Assembly (NCBI RefSeq): GCF_002797715.1
Contig: NZ_PGFF01000001.1
Coordinates: 310,001 to 374,000 of the forward strand
DNA: 64,000 nucleotides
Origin: Diaminobutyricimonas aerilata
GTDB taxonomy: Bacteria; Actinomycetota; Actinomycetes; Actinomycetales; Microbacteriaceae
Reading direction: 5' to 3'
The notes beneath the pieces were generated by a model. It ran no database searches and was not told where the DNA came from. It saw only the letters and a list, made by a program, of their open reading frames with translations. Within the stretch, counting starts at the first letter, position 1. Every line of letters starts with the position of its first letter. Shown here one piece after another: positions 17,715 to 26,770 of the stretch. Both the position numbers and the translations under genes were made by a program.

Positions 17715-18689
17715 GTGAGTCTGACCGCCGATGATTGGCCGATCGCAGCCTCGATGCTGTCGTTCGGATCCGCCCCGCGTTCGGGCGATCCCGCCGAGCG
17801 CGGGCGATGGCGCGACGATCTCCAGGAGGTCGCCGACGCCGGCTTCACCGAGATCGACCTGACCGACTCCTGGTTGCCGTTCGGCGACCTGACCGACGAG
17901 CAGACGCGACTGCTGCGCGAGACGATCGACGAGGCGGGCGTGAGCGCCGTCTCACTCTCGGCCATCCGGCGGAGCGTGATCGACGAGGAGCACGGCGACG
18001 ACCACCTCGCCTTCGCGCACCGCACCCTCGACCGGGCGGCCGAGCTCGGGGTGGGCGTGGTCTCGTTCGGATTGCATCGTGCTCTCACCGACGAGCAGCG
18101 CAAGCAGCTCTGGTTCTGGACGGTCGCGGGTCACCGCGACCGGGATGCCGACGAGGTCCGCTCGCTCGCCGCGAGCCGGTTCCGGGAACTCGGCCGGCAC
18201 GCGGCTGAGGTGGGCGTGCTGCTCTCCCTCGAACTGTACGAGCACACCCTGCTCGGGTCCGCCGCATCCGCGGTGCGACTCGTCGAGGAGATCGACCTCG
18301 ACGTGGTCGGACTGAACCCCGACATCGGCAACCTCATCCGCCTCCACGAACCGGTCGAGCACTGGCGCGACATCGTCGAAGCCACGATGCCGTACGCGAA
18401 CTTCTGGCACGTCAAGAACTACAGCCGCGACGAGGACGCCGTCGCCGGCTGGTTCTCGGCCGTGCCCAGCTACCTCGAAAACGGGCTCATCGACTACCGG
18501 TCCTCGGTCAAGATCGCGCTCGCCTCGGGGTTCCAGGGCGTCATCTGCACCGAGCACTACGGCGGCGACGGACTGAGCATGAGCGCCGCCAACCGCGACT
18601 ACCTGCGCACCCGGGTGCTTCCCCGGCGTCCGGTCGAGGTGGGCAGGAGTCGCGTGCGACAGCACTACCCGGAAGGAAGAAACCGATGA
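17715..18689 (+). CDS. Sugar-phosphate isomerase/epimerase, xylose-isomerase-like TIM barrel
   Basis: Cytosolic AP-endonuclease-2/xylose-isomerase-like barrel (324 residues), a family that epimerises or isomerises ketoses and their phosphates with a divalent metal. Recognisable segments are [11 protein letters not shown] near the N-terminus, [14 protein letters not shown] with a metal-binding Glu, [25 protein letters not shown] and [11 protein letters not shown]. Start GTG 17715 has GGAG 5 nt upstream; GTG 17709 is equally possible. It overlaps the kinase start by 4 nt. With the DhaK-type kinase and RpiB-like gene it matches the L-erythrulose 1-phosphate isomerase (LerI/EryH) slot of tetritol pathways. 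Confidence 0.8.
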   Translation: MSLTADDWPIAASMLSFGSAPRSGDPAERGRWRDDLQEVADAGFTEIDLTDSWLPFGDLTDEQTRLLRETIDEAGVSAVSLSAIRRSVIDEEHGDDHLAFAHRTLDRAAELGVGVVSFGLHRALTDEQRKQLWFWTVAGHRDRDADEVRSLAASRFRELGRHAAEVGVLLSLELYEHTLLGSAASAVRLVEEIDLDVVGLNPDIGNLIRLHEPVEHWRDIVEATMPYANFWHVKNYSRDEDAVAGWFSAVPSYLENGLIDYRSSVKIALASGFQGVICTEHYGGDGLSMSAANRDYLRTRVLPRRPVEVGRSRVRQHYPEGRNR

Positions 18690-20416
18690 CCCGCATCCAC
18701 TCCGATCCCGACACCTTCGTCGACGACGCGCTCACCGGATTCGCGCTCGCCAACGCCGATCGGGTGCGCCGCGTCGACGGCGGCGTGGTCCGCGCGCACC
18801 CGCTTGCTCCTGGCAACGTCGCCGTCGTCGTCGGCGGGGGCTCGGGCCACTATCCCGCCTTCGCGGGCGTCGTCGGCGTCGGCATGGCCGCCGGCGCCGT
18901 CTGCGGCAACATCTTCACCTCGCCGTCGGCCGGCCAGGCCGTCCGCGTCGCGCGCGCCGCCGAGGCGGGCGGCGGCGTGCTCTTCAGCTACGGCAACTAC
19001 GCGGGCGATGTGCTGCACTTCGGCGAGGCGGAGCGCAAGCTGCGCGAGGACGGCATCGACGTGCGCACCGTGCTCGTCACCGACGACGTCGCGAGCGCCC
19101 CCGTCGACGAGATCGATCGTCGGCGGGGGATCGCCGGCGACTTCTGCGTCTTCCGGATCGCGGGCGCGGCCGCCGAACGCGGCGACTCCCTCGACGAGGT
19201 CGAGCGACTGGCGCGGCGGGCGAACGCGATGACCCGCAGCCACGGCGTCGCATTCGCCGGATGCACGCTCCCCGGCGCCGCGGAGCCGCTGTTCACCGTT
19301 CCCGAGGGCATGATGTCGATCGGCCTCGGCATCCACGGCGAACCGGGCGTGCGCGACGTGCCGATGCAACGCGCACCGGAGCTCGCCCGCACCCTGCTGG
19401 AGCCGCTGCTCGCGGAACGGCCCGAAGGGGCGGGCCGCCGGGCGACCCTGCTCGTCAACGGGCTGGGCACCGTGAAGTACGAGGAGCTGTTCGTGCTCTA
19501 CCGGTACGTCGCCGACGAGCTCGCCGCGGCGGACGTGGAGATCGTCGCACCGGAGTGCGGCGAGCTCGTCACGAGCCTCGACATGGCCGGCGTCTCGCTC
19601 ACCCTCATGTGGCTCGAAGAGGAGCTCGAGCAGTTGTGGCTCGCCCCCGCCTCGGCTCCCGCCTTCCGACGAGGGTCCGTCGAGCCGGGCACCGCGGCGC
19701 CGACGGCACCGGAGGACGCGGCCGCCCCGGTCGCCGAGCGGCCGACTGTGGCCGTCGGCGAGGCGTCGATCGCGGCGGCCGGCGCGGCGCGGAACCTGCT
19801 GCACGCCGCACGAGAGGCCGTCCGGTCCGAAGTCGACGCCCTCGGGGCCCTCGACGCGGTCGCGGGCGATGGCGACCACGGCGTGGGGATGTTGCGCGGG
19901 CTCGAAGCCGCGTGCCGCGCGGCCGACGACGCCGACCCGGCGGTCGGCATCGAGGAGCTGCTCGACGGCGCGGGCTCGGCGTGGTCCGAGAAGGCCGGCG
20001 GCACCTCGGGCGCGCTCTGGGGGGCCGCCCTCGGCGCCCTCGGCGCCGCTCTCGGCGACCGGGAGAGGTACACCCCCGTAGTCATCGGCGAGGCGGTCGC
20101 CGCCGCCGCGGAGGAGCTCGTGCGACTCGGCGGTGCCGAACCGGGCGACAAGACCATGGTCGACGCCGTGCTGCCGTACCGCGACGCCCTCGCGCGCGCA
20201 GTCGCCGACGGCGCGGTGCTCGCGGTCGCGGCGAGATCCGCCGCGGACGTCGCCCGCGCGGCCGCCGACGAGACGGCGGCGCTCACCCCCCGCAAGGGAC
20301 GGGCGCGGCCGCTCGCCGAACGCAGCGTCGGGCATCCGGACCCCGGAGCGATCTCGTTCGCCCTCATCGCCGCGACCGTCGCGGATGTACTCGAGAAGGA
20401 AGGCAGTCAGTCATGA
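18686..20416 (+). CDS. Dihydroxyacetone-kinase-family kinase (DhaK-DhaL fusion)
   Basis: ATP-dependent ketose kinase of 576 residues. The N-terminal DhaK domain (1-330) has [29 protein letters not shown] and [12 protein letters not shown], with the substrate-binding His217 that forms a hemiaminal with the ketose. An Ala/Pro linker leads to the DhaL ATP-binding domain with [14 protein letters not shown] (Mg-chelating Asp residues), [11 protein letters not shown] and [11 protein letters not shown]. The single-chain form fits ATP-dependent DAK or tetrulose kinases (LerK/DerK type) rather than PTS-dependent ones. ATGA overlaps join it to the genes on both sides. Dihydroxyacetone itself remains a possible substrate. 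Confidence 0.88.
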   Translation: MTRIHSDPDTFVDDALTGFALANADRVRRVDGGVVRAHPLAPGNVAVVVGGGSGHYPAFAGVVGVGMAAGAVCGNIFTSPSAGQAVRVARAAEAGGGVLFSYGNYAGDVLHFGEAERKLREDGIDVRTVLVTDDVASAPVDEIDRRRGIAGDFCVFRIAGAAAERGDSLDEVERLARRANAMTRSHGVAFAGCTLPGAAEPLFTVPEGMMSIGLGIHGEPGVRDVPMQRAPELARTLLEPLLAERPEGAGRRATLLVNGLGTVKYEELFVLYRYVADELAAADVEIVAPECGELVTSLDMAGVSLTLMWLEEELEQLWLAPASAPAFRRGSVEPGTAAPTAPEDAAAPVAERPTVAVGEASIAAAGAARNLLHAAREAVRSEVDALGALDAVAGDGDHGVGMLRGLEAACRAADDADPAVGIEELLDGAGSAWSEKAGGTSGALWGAALGALGAALGDRERYTPVVIGEAVAAAAEELVRLGGAEPGDKTMVDAVLPYRDALARAVADGAVLAVAARSAADVARAAADETAALTPRKGRARPLAERSVGHPDPGAISFALIAATVADVLEKEGSQS

Positions 20417-20877
20417 CCTGGAGCATCGTCATCGGAGCCGACGACGCCGGATTCGCCTACAAGGAGGTGCTCCGCGAGTACCTCGAGAAGGACCCGCGCG
20501 TGCGCGAGGTGATCGACGTCGGTGTGGATGCCGACGGCACGACACCGTACCCGCGCGTCGCGATCGCGGCGGCCGAGAAGGTGGCGGATGGCTCGGTCGA
20601 CCGTGCGCTCCTCGTCTGCGGCACCGGACTCGGCGTCGCGATCGCCGCCAACAAGGTGCGCGGGGTGCGCGCCGTCACCGCGCACGACAGCTACTCGGTC
20701 GAGCGGTCGGTGTTGAGCAACAACGCCCAGGTGCTCACCTTCGGTGCGCGCGTGATCGGCATCGAGCTCGCGAAGAAGCTCACCGATGAGTGGTTGTCGC
20801 ACGAGTTCGACCCCGGTTCCGCCTCGGCGGCGAAGGTGGAACTCATCGAGGGGTACGAGGAAGGGGACGCACGATGA
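20413..20877 (+). CDS. RpiB/LacAB-family sugar-phosphate isomerase
   Basis: Aldose-ketose isomerase of the ribose-5-phosphate isomerase B fold (154 residues). The N-terminus [20 protein letters not shown] holds the phosphate-site Asp, [16 protein letters not shown] carries the catalytic Cys69, and [20 protein letters not shown] is the general acid/base region. Beyond ribose 5-phosphate, relatives named EryI/DerI act on tetrulose 4-phosphates to give erythrose 4-phosphate. The operon context (TIM-barrel isomerase and DhaK kinase) favours that here. It overlaps both neighbours by 4 nt. Confidence 0.9.
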   Translation: MTWSIVIGADDAGFAYKEVLREYLEKDPRVREVIDVGVDADGTTPYPRVAIAAAEKVADGSVDRALLVCGTGLGVAIAANKVRGVRAVTAHDSYSVERSVLSNNAQVLTFGARVIGIELAKKLTDEWLSHEFDPGSASAAKVELIEGYEEGDAR

Positions 20878-21827
20878 TCGACAGGACCGCAGTGGTCGGA
20901 TCCGGCTACATGGGCGGCGGCATCGCGCAAGTGCTCGCGCTCGCCGGCAGGGAGGTGGCGCTCGCCGACGTCTCCGCCGAGGTCGCGACGGCCAGTCGCG
21001 AGCGCGTCATCCGCGAGGCGGGCGCGTACGCGTCCCGAGGCCTGTGGCCGGCGGATGCGCAGGAGCGCGTCGCCGAGCACGTGACGGCCGCCCCCTCCAT
21101 GGAGGCCGCCGTCGCGGAGGCCCGGTTCGTCGAGGAGGCGGTGCCCGAGATCCTCAGCGTCAAGCACGACGTGCTCGGCCGGATCTCGGCGGCCGCCCCC
21201 GCGGACGCGATCATCGGCAGCAACACCTCGACCATCCGGATCGCCGATCTCGCGACGGCGGTCGCGGCCCCCGAGAGGTTCCTCGGCGTGCACTTCAGCA
21301 ACCCCGCGCCGTTCGTGCCCGGGGTCGAGGTCATCCCGCACGCCGGCACCGACGAGTCCCTCGTGCCGGCGGTCATCGACCTGCTCGCCGCGAGCGGCAA
21401 GGTCGGGGTGCGGGTGGCCGACGTGACGGGCTTCGTGCTCAACCGGCTGCAGTACGCGCTCTTCACCGAGGCCGCGCGACTCGTGGAGGAGGGGGTCGCC
21501 TCGGCAGAAGAGGTCGACCTCATCGCCCGCACGACGTTCGGATTCCGCCTGCCGTTCTTCGGACCCTTCGCGATCGCCGACATCGCCGGGCTCGACGTGT
21601 ACGAGTTCTGCTACGGCTCGCTCAGTGCCGCGTATCCGGATCGGTTCCAGCCGCCGCACTCGCTCACCGAGCGCACCGCCCGCGGCGAGAAGGGCGTGAA
21701 GTCGGGGCGCGGCTACCTCTCGACGCCGCCCGAGCAGCAGCCCGAACTCGTCGCGTACCGCGACGAGGCGTACGCGGCGCTGAGCGCGCTGCTCGAGCGA
21801 CTCGGGCCGCCTCCCGTCCAGTACTGA
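20874..21827 (+). CDS. 3-hydroxyacyl-CoA-dehydrogenase-like NAD-dependent enzyme
   Basis: 317 residues with an N-terminal Rossmann fold ([20 protein letters not shown]), then [14 protein letters not shown] and [20 protein letters not shown] of the 3HCDH_N family. A C-terminal helical domain follows with [20 protein letters not shown]. The family includes beta-hydroxyacyl-CoA dehydrogenases and L-gulonate 3-dehydrogenase (lambda-crystallin). No other fatty-acid gene is nearby. Being last in a sugar-phosphate operon, it more likely oxidises a sugar acid or polyol, but its place in the pathway is unknown. Confidence 0.78.
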   Translation: MIDRTAVVGSGYMGGGIAQVLALAGREVALADVSAEVATASRERVIREAGAYASRGLWPADAQERVAEHVTAAPSMEAAVAEARFVEEAVPEILSVKHDVLGRISAAAPADAIIGSNTSTIRIADLATAVAAPERFLGVHFSNPAPFVPGVEVIPHAGTDESLVPAVIDLLAASGKVGVRVADVTGFVLNRLQYALFTEAARLVEEGVASAEEVDLIARTTFGFRLPFFGPFAIADIAGLDVYEFCYGSLSAAYPDRFQPPHSLTERTARGEKGVKSGRGYLSTPPEQQPELVAYRDEAYAALSALLERLGPPPVQY

Positions 21828-21836
21828 TCGGCCCTA

Positions 21837-21864
21837 TTGACAGCTGAGGCCACTCGGCTATTGT
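21837..21864 (+). promoter_or_regulatory. Promoter of the ABC/glycosidase operon
   Basis: TTGACA (21837-21842) and TATTGT (21859-21864) with a 16-nt spacer form a strong sigma-70-type promoter starting 10 bp after the preceding stop codon. The expected start, near 21871, falls inside the first operator. Confidence 0.7.
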
Positions 21865-21868
21865 CGTG

Positions 21869-21880
21869 TACAACGTTGTA
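21869..21880. promoter_or_regulatory. LacI-type operator 1 before the importer operon
   Basis: Perfect 12-bp palindrome TACAACGTTGTA covering the expected transcription start. Confidence 0.72.
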
Positions 21881-21884
21881 GATA

Positions 21885-21896
21885 TACAACGTTGTA
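21885..21896. promoter_or_regulatory. LacI-type operator 2 before the importer operon
   Basis: Second identical TACAACGTTGTA, centred 16 bp downstream of the first. The same core occurs twice before the esterase gene. Confidence 0.72.
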
Positions 21897-21959
21897 CACG
21901 GCGGCCCGGCCGCCGTGTCGCACCGACAAAGATGTCCACGCACCCGAAAGGAACACCCG

Positions 21960-23315
21960 GTGAAGACGAAGACCGTCATTACTGCGGCCGCCGCACTCGC
22001 CCTGTCCACAGCACTGGTCGCCTGCTCGGGAGGCGGCGATCAGGGCGGCGGCGGAGGCGGCAACGCGACCAACTGCACCAATGAGATCCCGAAGAAGGAT
22101 CTGCCGACCGTCACCATGTGGGCCTGGTACCCGAACATGGAACTCGTCGTCGACAACTTCAACGAGCAGAACGACGAGGTGCAGGTCTGCTGGACCAACG
22201 TCGGTCAGGGCAGCGACGAGTACGACAAGTTCCAGACGGCGATCACCGCGGGCACCGGCGCCCCCGACGTCATCATGATCGAGGCCGACCGCATCCCCAC
22301 CTTCCAGATCCAGGAGTCGCTCGCCGACCTCTCGGAGCTCGGCTACGAGGACGTCAAGGACGACTACAGCGAGGGCGCCTGGAAGGACGTCTCGGTCGGC
22401 GACGGCGTCTACGGCGTGCCCGTCGACGGCGGCCCGATGGGCATGATCTACCGCAAGGACCTCTTCGAGCAGTACGGCATCACGCCCCCCACGACGTGGG
22501 CGGAGTACGAGGCCGCCGCGCAGAAGATGAAGGATGCGGGTGGGCCGCTGTTCGGCGACCACGGGGCGAACGTGCCCGCCGTCACGATGGCGCTGCAGTA
22601 CCAGGCCGGTGCCCAGCCGTTCACCTACGACTCCGCCTCGCCGGAGAACATCGGCATCGAGCTCAACGACGACGCGTCGAAGCAGGTGCTCGACTACTGG
22701 GCCGGGCTCGTCGAGAAGGGTCTCGTCGGCACGCAGGACCAGTTCACCCCCGAGTACATCTCGGGCGTCATCGGCGGCGACTACGCCACCTACATCTCCG
22801 CGGCGTGGGCGCCGGGCTACCTCACCGGCGCGGGTGTCGGCGAGGGCGAGGACGCCGGCGTGTGGGGCGTCGCGCCGCTGCCGCAGTGGGATCCGGCCAA
22901 CCCCGTGTACGTGAACTGGGGCGGATCGGCCTTCTCGGTGACGAGTCAGGCATCCGACCCGGAGCTCGCGGCGAAGGTCGCGTTCGGCGTCTACGCCGAC
23001 GAGGCGTCGCTCACCGACGGCTGGCAGAACCAGGTCATCTTCCCGCTCAACCTCAACGCCCTGAACTCGCCCGAGTTCGAGGAGTACGAGGTGCCGTTCT
23101 TCGGCGGGCAGCAGGCCAACAAGGAGGTCTACGTGCCGGCGGCCAACGCCTACACCGGCATGACCTACACGCCGTTCGGCCAGTACTACTACGACGCGTT
23201 CACCGAGCAGCTCGCCGAGATCAACGAAGGCTCGATCACCGGATCCGAGGCCGCCGACCGGCTGCAGGCCGACGTGACCGCCTACGCGGAGGAGCAGGGC
23301 TTCACCGTCGAGTAG
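21960..23315 (+). CDS. Carbohydrate ABC transporter substrate-binding lipoprotein
   Basis: Extracellular sugar-binding protein of the SBP_bac_1 (MalE/UgpB-like) family, 451 residues. The lipoprotein signal ends LVAC (Cys22), followed by a Gly-rich linker. WAWYPNMELVVDNFNEQNDE and AAGAGAPD-type segments (GTGAPDVIMIEADRIPTFQI) are family features. GTG 21960 follows AAAGGA at 7 nt. First gene of an operon under two LacI-type operators, followed by two permeases and GH51 and GH5 enzymes. The ligand is probably an arabinose-containing or other plant-wall oligosaccharide, by context only. Confidence 0.92.
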   Translation: MKTKTVITAAAALALSTALVACSGGGDQGGGGGGNATNCTNEIPKKDLPTVTMWAWYPNMELVVDNFNEQNDEVQVCWTNVGQGSDEYDKFQTAITAGTGAPDVIMIEADRIPTFQIQESLADLSELGYEDVKDDYSEGAWKDVSVGDGVYGVPVDGGPMGMIYRKDLFEQYGITPPTTWAEYEAAAQKMKDAGGPLFGDHGANVPAVTMALQYQAGAQPFTYDSASPENIGIELNDDASKQVLDYWAGLVEKGLVGTQDQFTPEYISGVIGGDYATYISAAWAPGYLTGAGVGEGEDAGVWGVAPLPQWDPANPVYVNWGGSAFSVTSQASDPELAAKVAFGVYADEASLTDGWQNQVIFPLNLNALNSPEFEEYEVPFFGGQQANKEVYVPAANAYTGMTYTPFGQYYYDAFTEQLAEINEGSITGSEAADRLQADVTAYAEEQGFTVE

Positions 23316-23324
23316 CACCTCGAC

Positions 23325-23361
23325 GACGTGGGCCGGCCGGCCTCGCCGGCCGGCCCACGTC
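23325..23361 (+). terminator. Perfect 16-bp stem-loop after the binding-protein gene
   Basis: GACGTGGGCCGGCCGG (23325-23340) pairs fully with 23346-23361 around CCTCG. There is no U-tract. In sugar ABC operons such hairpins usually protect the binding-protein mRNA and lower permease expression, rather than stop all transcription. Confidence 0.6.
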
Positions 23362-23395
23362 ACACGCCCGCCCGACCCTCGAACCGGAGAACTCC

Positions 23396-24337
23396 ATGAC
23401 CGTCGAACTCACGGCCGCGCCGACGAGGCCGCCGTCGAAGACCTCGCGCCGTGCCGGCACCGCCGCCCGGCAGCACATCATGGGATGGGCCTTCGTCGGC
23501 CCGTTCGCGATCGTCTTCCTCGCCCTGCTCGTCGCGCCGCTGCTCTACGCGCTGTACCTCAGCCTCTTCCAGAACCAGCTCATCGGCGGAGAGCGCTTCG
23601 TGCTCTTCGACAACTACCTCAAGGCCTTCACCGACCCGGACTTCCTCGACGGCGCCTGGTTCGTCATCCGGTTCTCGGTGATCCTCATCCCGATCCAGAT
23701 GGCGATCTCGCTCGCCATGGCGCTCGTGCTCGATGTCGTCACCACGGCGTTCGCGCGCTTCTCGCGGTTGATGATCTTCCTGCCCTACGCGATCCCCGCC
23801 GTCATCGGCGCGCTCATGTGGGGCTTCCTGTACAGCAAGAACTTCGGCCCGCTCGCCGAGATCTTCGGAGCGCTCGGAGCGACCGCTCCCGATCTACTGA
23901 GCCGCGAACTCGTGTTCTTCGGTCTGCTCAACATCGTCATCTGGCAGTGGGCCGGCTACTACATGATCATCCTGTTCGCCGCGCTGCAGGGCATCGACCC
24001 GACGCTGTACGAGGCGGCCCGCATCGACGGCGCCAACCAGTGGCAGATCACGCTGCGGATCAAGATCCCGCTGATCATGCCCGCGCTCGTGCTGATCCTG
24101 GTGTTCGCGCTCATCGGCACGCTGCAGTTCTTCAACGAACCGCAGATCCTGCGCTACCTCGCCGCCGGCGCGATCCCCTCCGACTACACGCCCAACATGT
24201 ACGCGTACCAGCAGGCGTTCGCCCTCGCGAACTACAACTACGGCTCGGCGATCTCGTTCGCACTCGGCGCCGTCGTCTTCGTCTGCGTCTACATCTTCCT
24301 GTTCGCCACTCGCAAGCGCGGGAGCTTCCTCTCATGA
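23396..24337 (+). CDS. Carbohydrate ABC transporter permease, MalF type
   Basis: Inner-membrane permease of 313 residues with six predicted helices; the first is MGWAFVGPFAIVFLALLVAPLL. The cytoplasmic EAA loop is EAARIDGANQWQITLRIKIP, which contacts the ATPase. ATG 23396 follows CCGGAGA. It is coupled to the next permease through an ATGA overlap. No ATP-binding subunit is encoded in this operon. Confidence 0.92.
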   Translation: MTVELTAAPTRPPSKTSRRAGTAARQHIMGWAFVGPFAIVFLALLVAPLLYALYLSLFQNQLIGGERFVLFDNYLKAFTDPDFLDGAWFVIRFSVILIPIQMAISLAMALVLDVVTTAFARFSRLMIFLPYAIPAVIGALMWGFLYSKNFGPLAEIFGALGATAPDLLSRELVFFGLLNIVIWQWAGYYMIILFAALQGIDPTLYEAARIDGANQWQITLRIKIPLIMPALVLILVFALIGTLQFFNEPQILRYLAAGAIPSDYTPNMYAYQQAFALANYNYGSAISFALGAVVFVCVYIFLFATRKRGSFLS

Positions 24338-25212
24338 CCACCGCACCCCTGGCTCGTCGTGGCCGCGCATCCCGGCACCTGCCGCTGCAGATCCTGCTCG
24401 GCTTCCTGCTCGTCTACTTCCTCATCCCGTTCTGGTGGGTCATCGTCAACAGCTCGAAGGATGCGGCGGGCCTGTTCGGCGGGGGCAGCGCCCTGTGGTT
24501 CGCGGGCGAGGTCGACTACCTCGGCAACCTGATCGACCTGTTCTCGTACGACGGCGGCATCTACCTGCGGTGGCTGCTCAACTCGACCCTCTACGCCGTC
24601 GTCGGCGGGGTCGGCGCGACCGTGCTCGCCGTCGCGGCGGGATACGGGTTCGCGAAATTCCGGTTCGGCGGCCGCCGGATCGGGTTCTCGGTGCTGCTCG
24701 GATCCGTGATGGTGCCGACGACCGCGCTCGTGATCCCCACGTTCATCATGTTCTCGGAGCTCGGCCTCACCAACACCATCTGGGCGGTCATCCTGCCGAC
24801 GCTGCTCAACCCGTTCGGCGTGTACCTGATGCACATCTACGCTCGGGACGCGGTACCCGACGAGCTGCTCGACGCCGCGCGGGTCGACGGCGCCGGCGAA
24901 CTCCGCACGTTCGCGCAGGTGGCGCTGCCCATGCTGCGCCCGGCCATCGTCACGGTGCTGCTGCTGTCGATCGTGTCGTCGTGGAACAACTACTTCCTGC
25001 CGCTCGCGATGCTCTCCGACAACCGGCTCTACCCGGTGACCGTCGGCATCGGGCAGTGGCAGGGCATCGCCTCCGCCAACAACGCGGGCGGCACGTCGCT
25101 GTGGAGCATCATCATCCTCGGCTCGCTCGTCTCGGTCATCCCGCTCGTCATCGCGTTCCTCACCCTGCAGAAGTACTGGCAGGGCGGTCTCGCGATCGGC
25201 AGCCTCAAGTGA
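24334..25212 (+). CDS. Carbohydrate ABC transporter permease, MalG type
   Basis: 292-residue partner permease with six helices, starting with LQILLGFLLVYFLIPFWWVI. The coupling loop is DAARVDGAGELRTFAQVALP, with Asp replacing the first Glu of EAA. The C-terminus QKYWQGGLAIGSLK is typical of MalG-like subunits, which usually end in GALKG or similar. The ATPase is presumably a shared MsiK-type protein encoded elsewhere. Confidence 0.92.
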   Translation: MTTAPLARRGRASRHLPLQILLGFLLVYFLIPFWWVIVNSSKDAAGLFGGGSALWFAGEVDYLGNLIDLFSYDGGIYLRWLLNSTLYAVVGGVGATVLAVAAGYGFAKFRFGGRRIGFSVLLGSVMVPTTALVIPTFIMFSELGLTNTIWAVILPTLLNPFGVYLMHIYARDAVPDELLDAARVDGAGELRTFAQVALPMLRPAIVTVLLLSIVSSWNNYFLPLAMLSDNRLYPVTVGIGQWQGIASANNAGGTSLWSIIILGSLVSVIPLVIAFLTLQKYWQGGLAIGSLK

Positions 25213-25258
25213 CCCCGCACATCACGTCGCCCGACACCCACCCGCACGAGAGAGAACT

Positions 25259-26770
25259 GTGAACAGAGCCCACCTCACCGTCGACCCGCACTTCGTCGTC
25301 GGCCCCATCAACCGCCGCCTGTTCGGCTCGTTCGTCGAGCACCTGGGACGCTGCGTCTACGACGGCATCTACGAACCCGGTCATCCCTCGGCCGACGAGG
25401 AGGGATTCCGCACCGACGTGATCGACCTCGTGCGGGAGCTCGGCGTGACCGCCGTGCGCTACCCCGGCGGCAACTTCGTCTCCGGCTACCGCTGGGAGGA
25501 CGGGGTGGGTCCGCGCGAGGAGCGACCTCGACGACTGGACCTGGCGTGGCACTCGACCGAGACGAACGAGGTCGGGTTGGACGAGTTCGCCTCGTGGCTG
25601 TCGAAGGTGGATGCGGAGCTCATGTACGCCGTGAACCTCGGCACCCGCGGGGTGCAGGAGGCGCTCGACGTGCTCGAGTACGCGAACGTGCGATCGGGCA
25701 CCCGGCTGTCGGACTGGCGTGTGGCGAACGGGGTCGCCGAGCCGCACCGGGTACGGATGTGGTGCCTCGGCAACGAGATGGACGGACCGTGGCAGCTCGG
25801 CCACGGCACCGCGCAGGACTACGCGCAGCTCGCCGTGAAGACGGCGCGCGCGATGCGCCAGCTCGACCCCGACCTCGAACTCGTCGCGTGCGGCAGCTCC
25901 GGGGCGGGGATGCCGACGTTCGGCACGTGGGAACGCGTCGTGCTCGAGGAGACCTACGACGAGGTCGACTACATCTCCTGCCACGCGTACTACGAGCCGA
26001 AGAACGGCGACTACGGCAGTTTCCTCGCCTCGGCGGTCAACATGGACCGTTTCATCGACTCCGTCGCGGCGACCGCCGACCACGTGAAGGCGGTGCGCGG
26101 CAGCGACAAGACGATGCAGATCTCGTTCGACGAGTGGAACGTCTGGTACCAGTCGCGGTACAACGAGGTCGACCGCATCACGCACATCGACGAGTGGCCG
26201 GTGGCCCCGCGCCTGCTCGAGGACTCGTACAGCGTCGCGGACGCCGTGGTCTTCGCGAACCTCATGATCTCGCTCGTGCGGCACGCCGACCGGGTGACCT
26301 CGGCGAGCCTGGCGCAGCTCGTGAACGTGATCGCCCCGATCATGACCGAGCCCGGGGGGCCGGCCTGGCGGCAGACGACCTTCTTCCCGTTCGCGATCAC
26401 CTCGCAGTGGGCGACGGGTCAGACGCTCGAGCTGAAGCTCGACTCGCCGACCTACGAGACGGCGCTGTACGGCGCGGTGCCGGTCGTCGACGCCGTCGCC
26501 ACCCACGACGCGGAGGCGGGAGCGACCTCGGTCTTCCTCGTGAACCGCAGCCTCGACCAGGAGGTGACCGTCGAGATCGACACGAGCACGCTCGGTGCCG
26601 TGACCCTCGAGGCGGCGCACCTGCTGCATGACGACGACATGCACGCGGCGAACACGCTCGAGCAGCCCGAACGCGTGGGACTGCGCCCCAACGACTCGGT
26701 GGTGGTGGGCGACCGGTCGGTCGCCGTCACGCTCCCTCCCGTGTCGTGGACGGCGCTGAGGCTCCGATGA
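25259..26770 (+). CDS. Alpha-L-arabinofuranosidase, GH51
   Basis: Retaining exo-arabinofuranosidase that removes alpha-L-arabinofuranosyl side groups from arabinan, arabinoxylan or their oligosaccharides. 503 residues, normal length, no signal peptide, so it acts in the cytosol on imported oligosaccharides. GSFVEHLGRCVYDGIYEP and VRYPGGNFVSGYRWEDGVGP are hallmark N-terminal motifs. The acid/base is Glu173 (CLGNEMDGPWQ) and the nucleophile Glu292 (ISFDEWNVWY). The C-terminal part is a beta domain. The start is GTG 25259 after GAGAGA. Its stop overlaps the GH5 start by 4 nt. Confidence 0.95.
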   Translation: MNRAHLTVDPHFVVGPINRRLFGSFVEHLGRCVYDGIYEPGHPSADEEGFRTDVIDLVRELGVTAVRYPGGNFVSGYRWEDGVGPREERPRRLDLAWHSTETNEVGLDEFASWLSKVDAELMYAVNLGTRGVQEALDVLEYANVRSGTRLSDWRVANGVAEPHRVRMWCLGNEMDGPWQLGHGTAQDYAQLAVKTARAMRQLDPDLELVACGSSGAGMPTFGTWERVVLEETYDEVDYISCHAYYEPKNGDYGSFLASAVNMDRFIDSVAATADHVKAVRGSDKTMQISFDEWNVWYQSRYNEVDRITHIDEWPVAPRLLEDSYSVADAVVFANLMISLVRHADRVTSASLAQLVNVIAPIMTEPGGPAWRQTTFFPFAITSQWATGQTLELKLDSPTYETALYGAVPVVDAVATHDAEAGATSVFLVNRSLDQEVTVEIDTSTLGAVTLEAAHLLHDDDMHAANTLEQPERVGLRPNDSVVVGDRSVAVTLPPVSWTALRLR

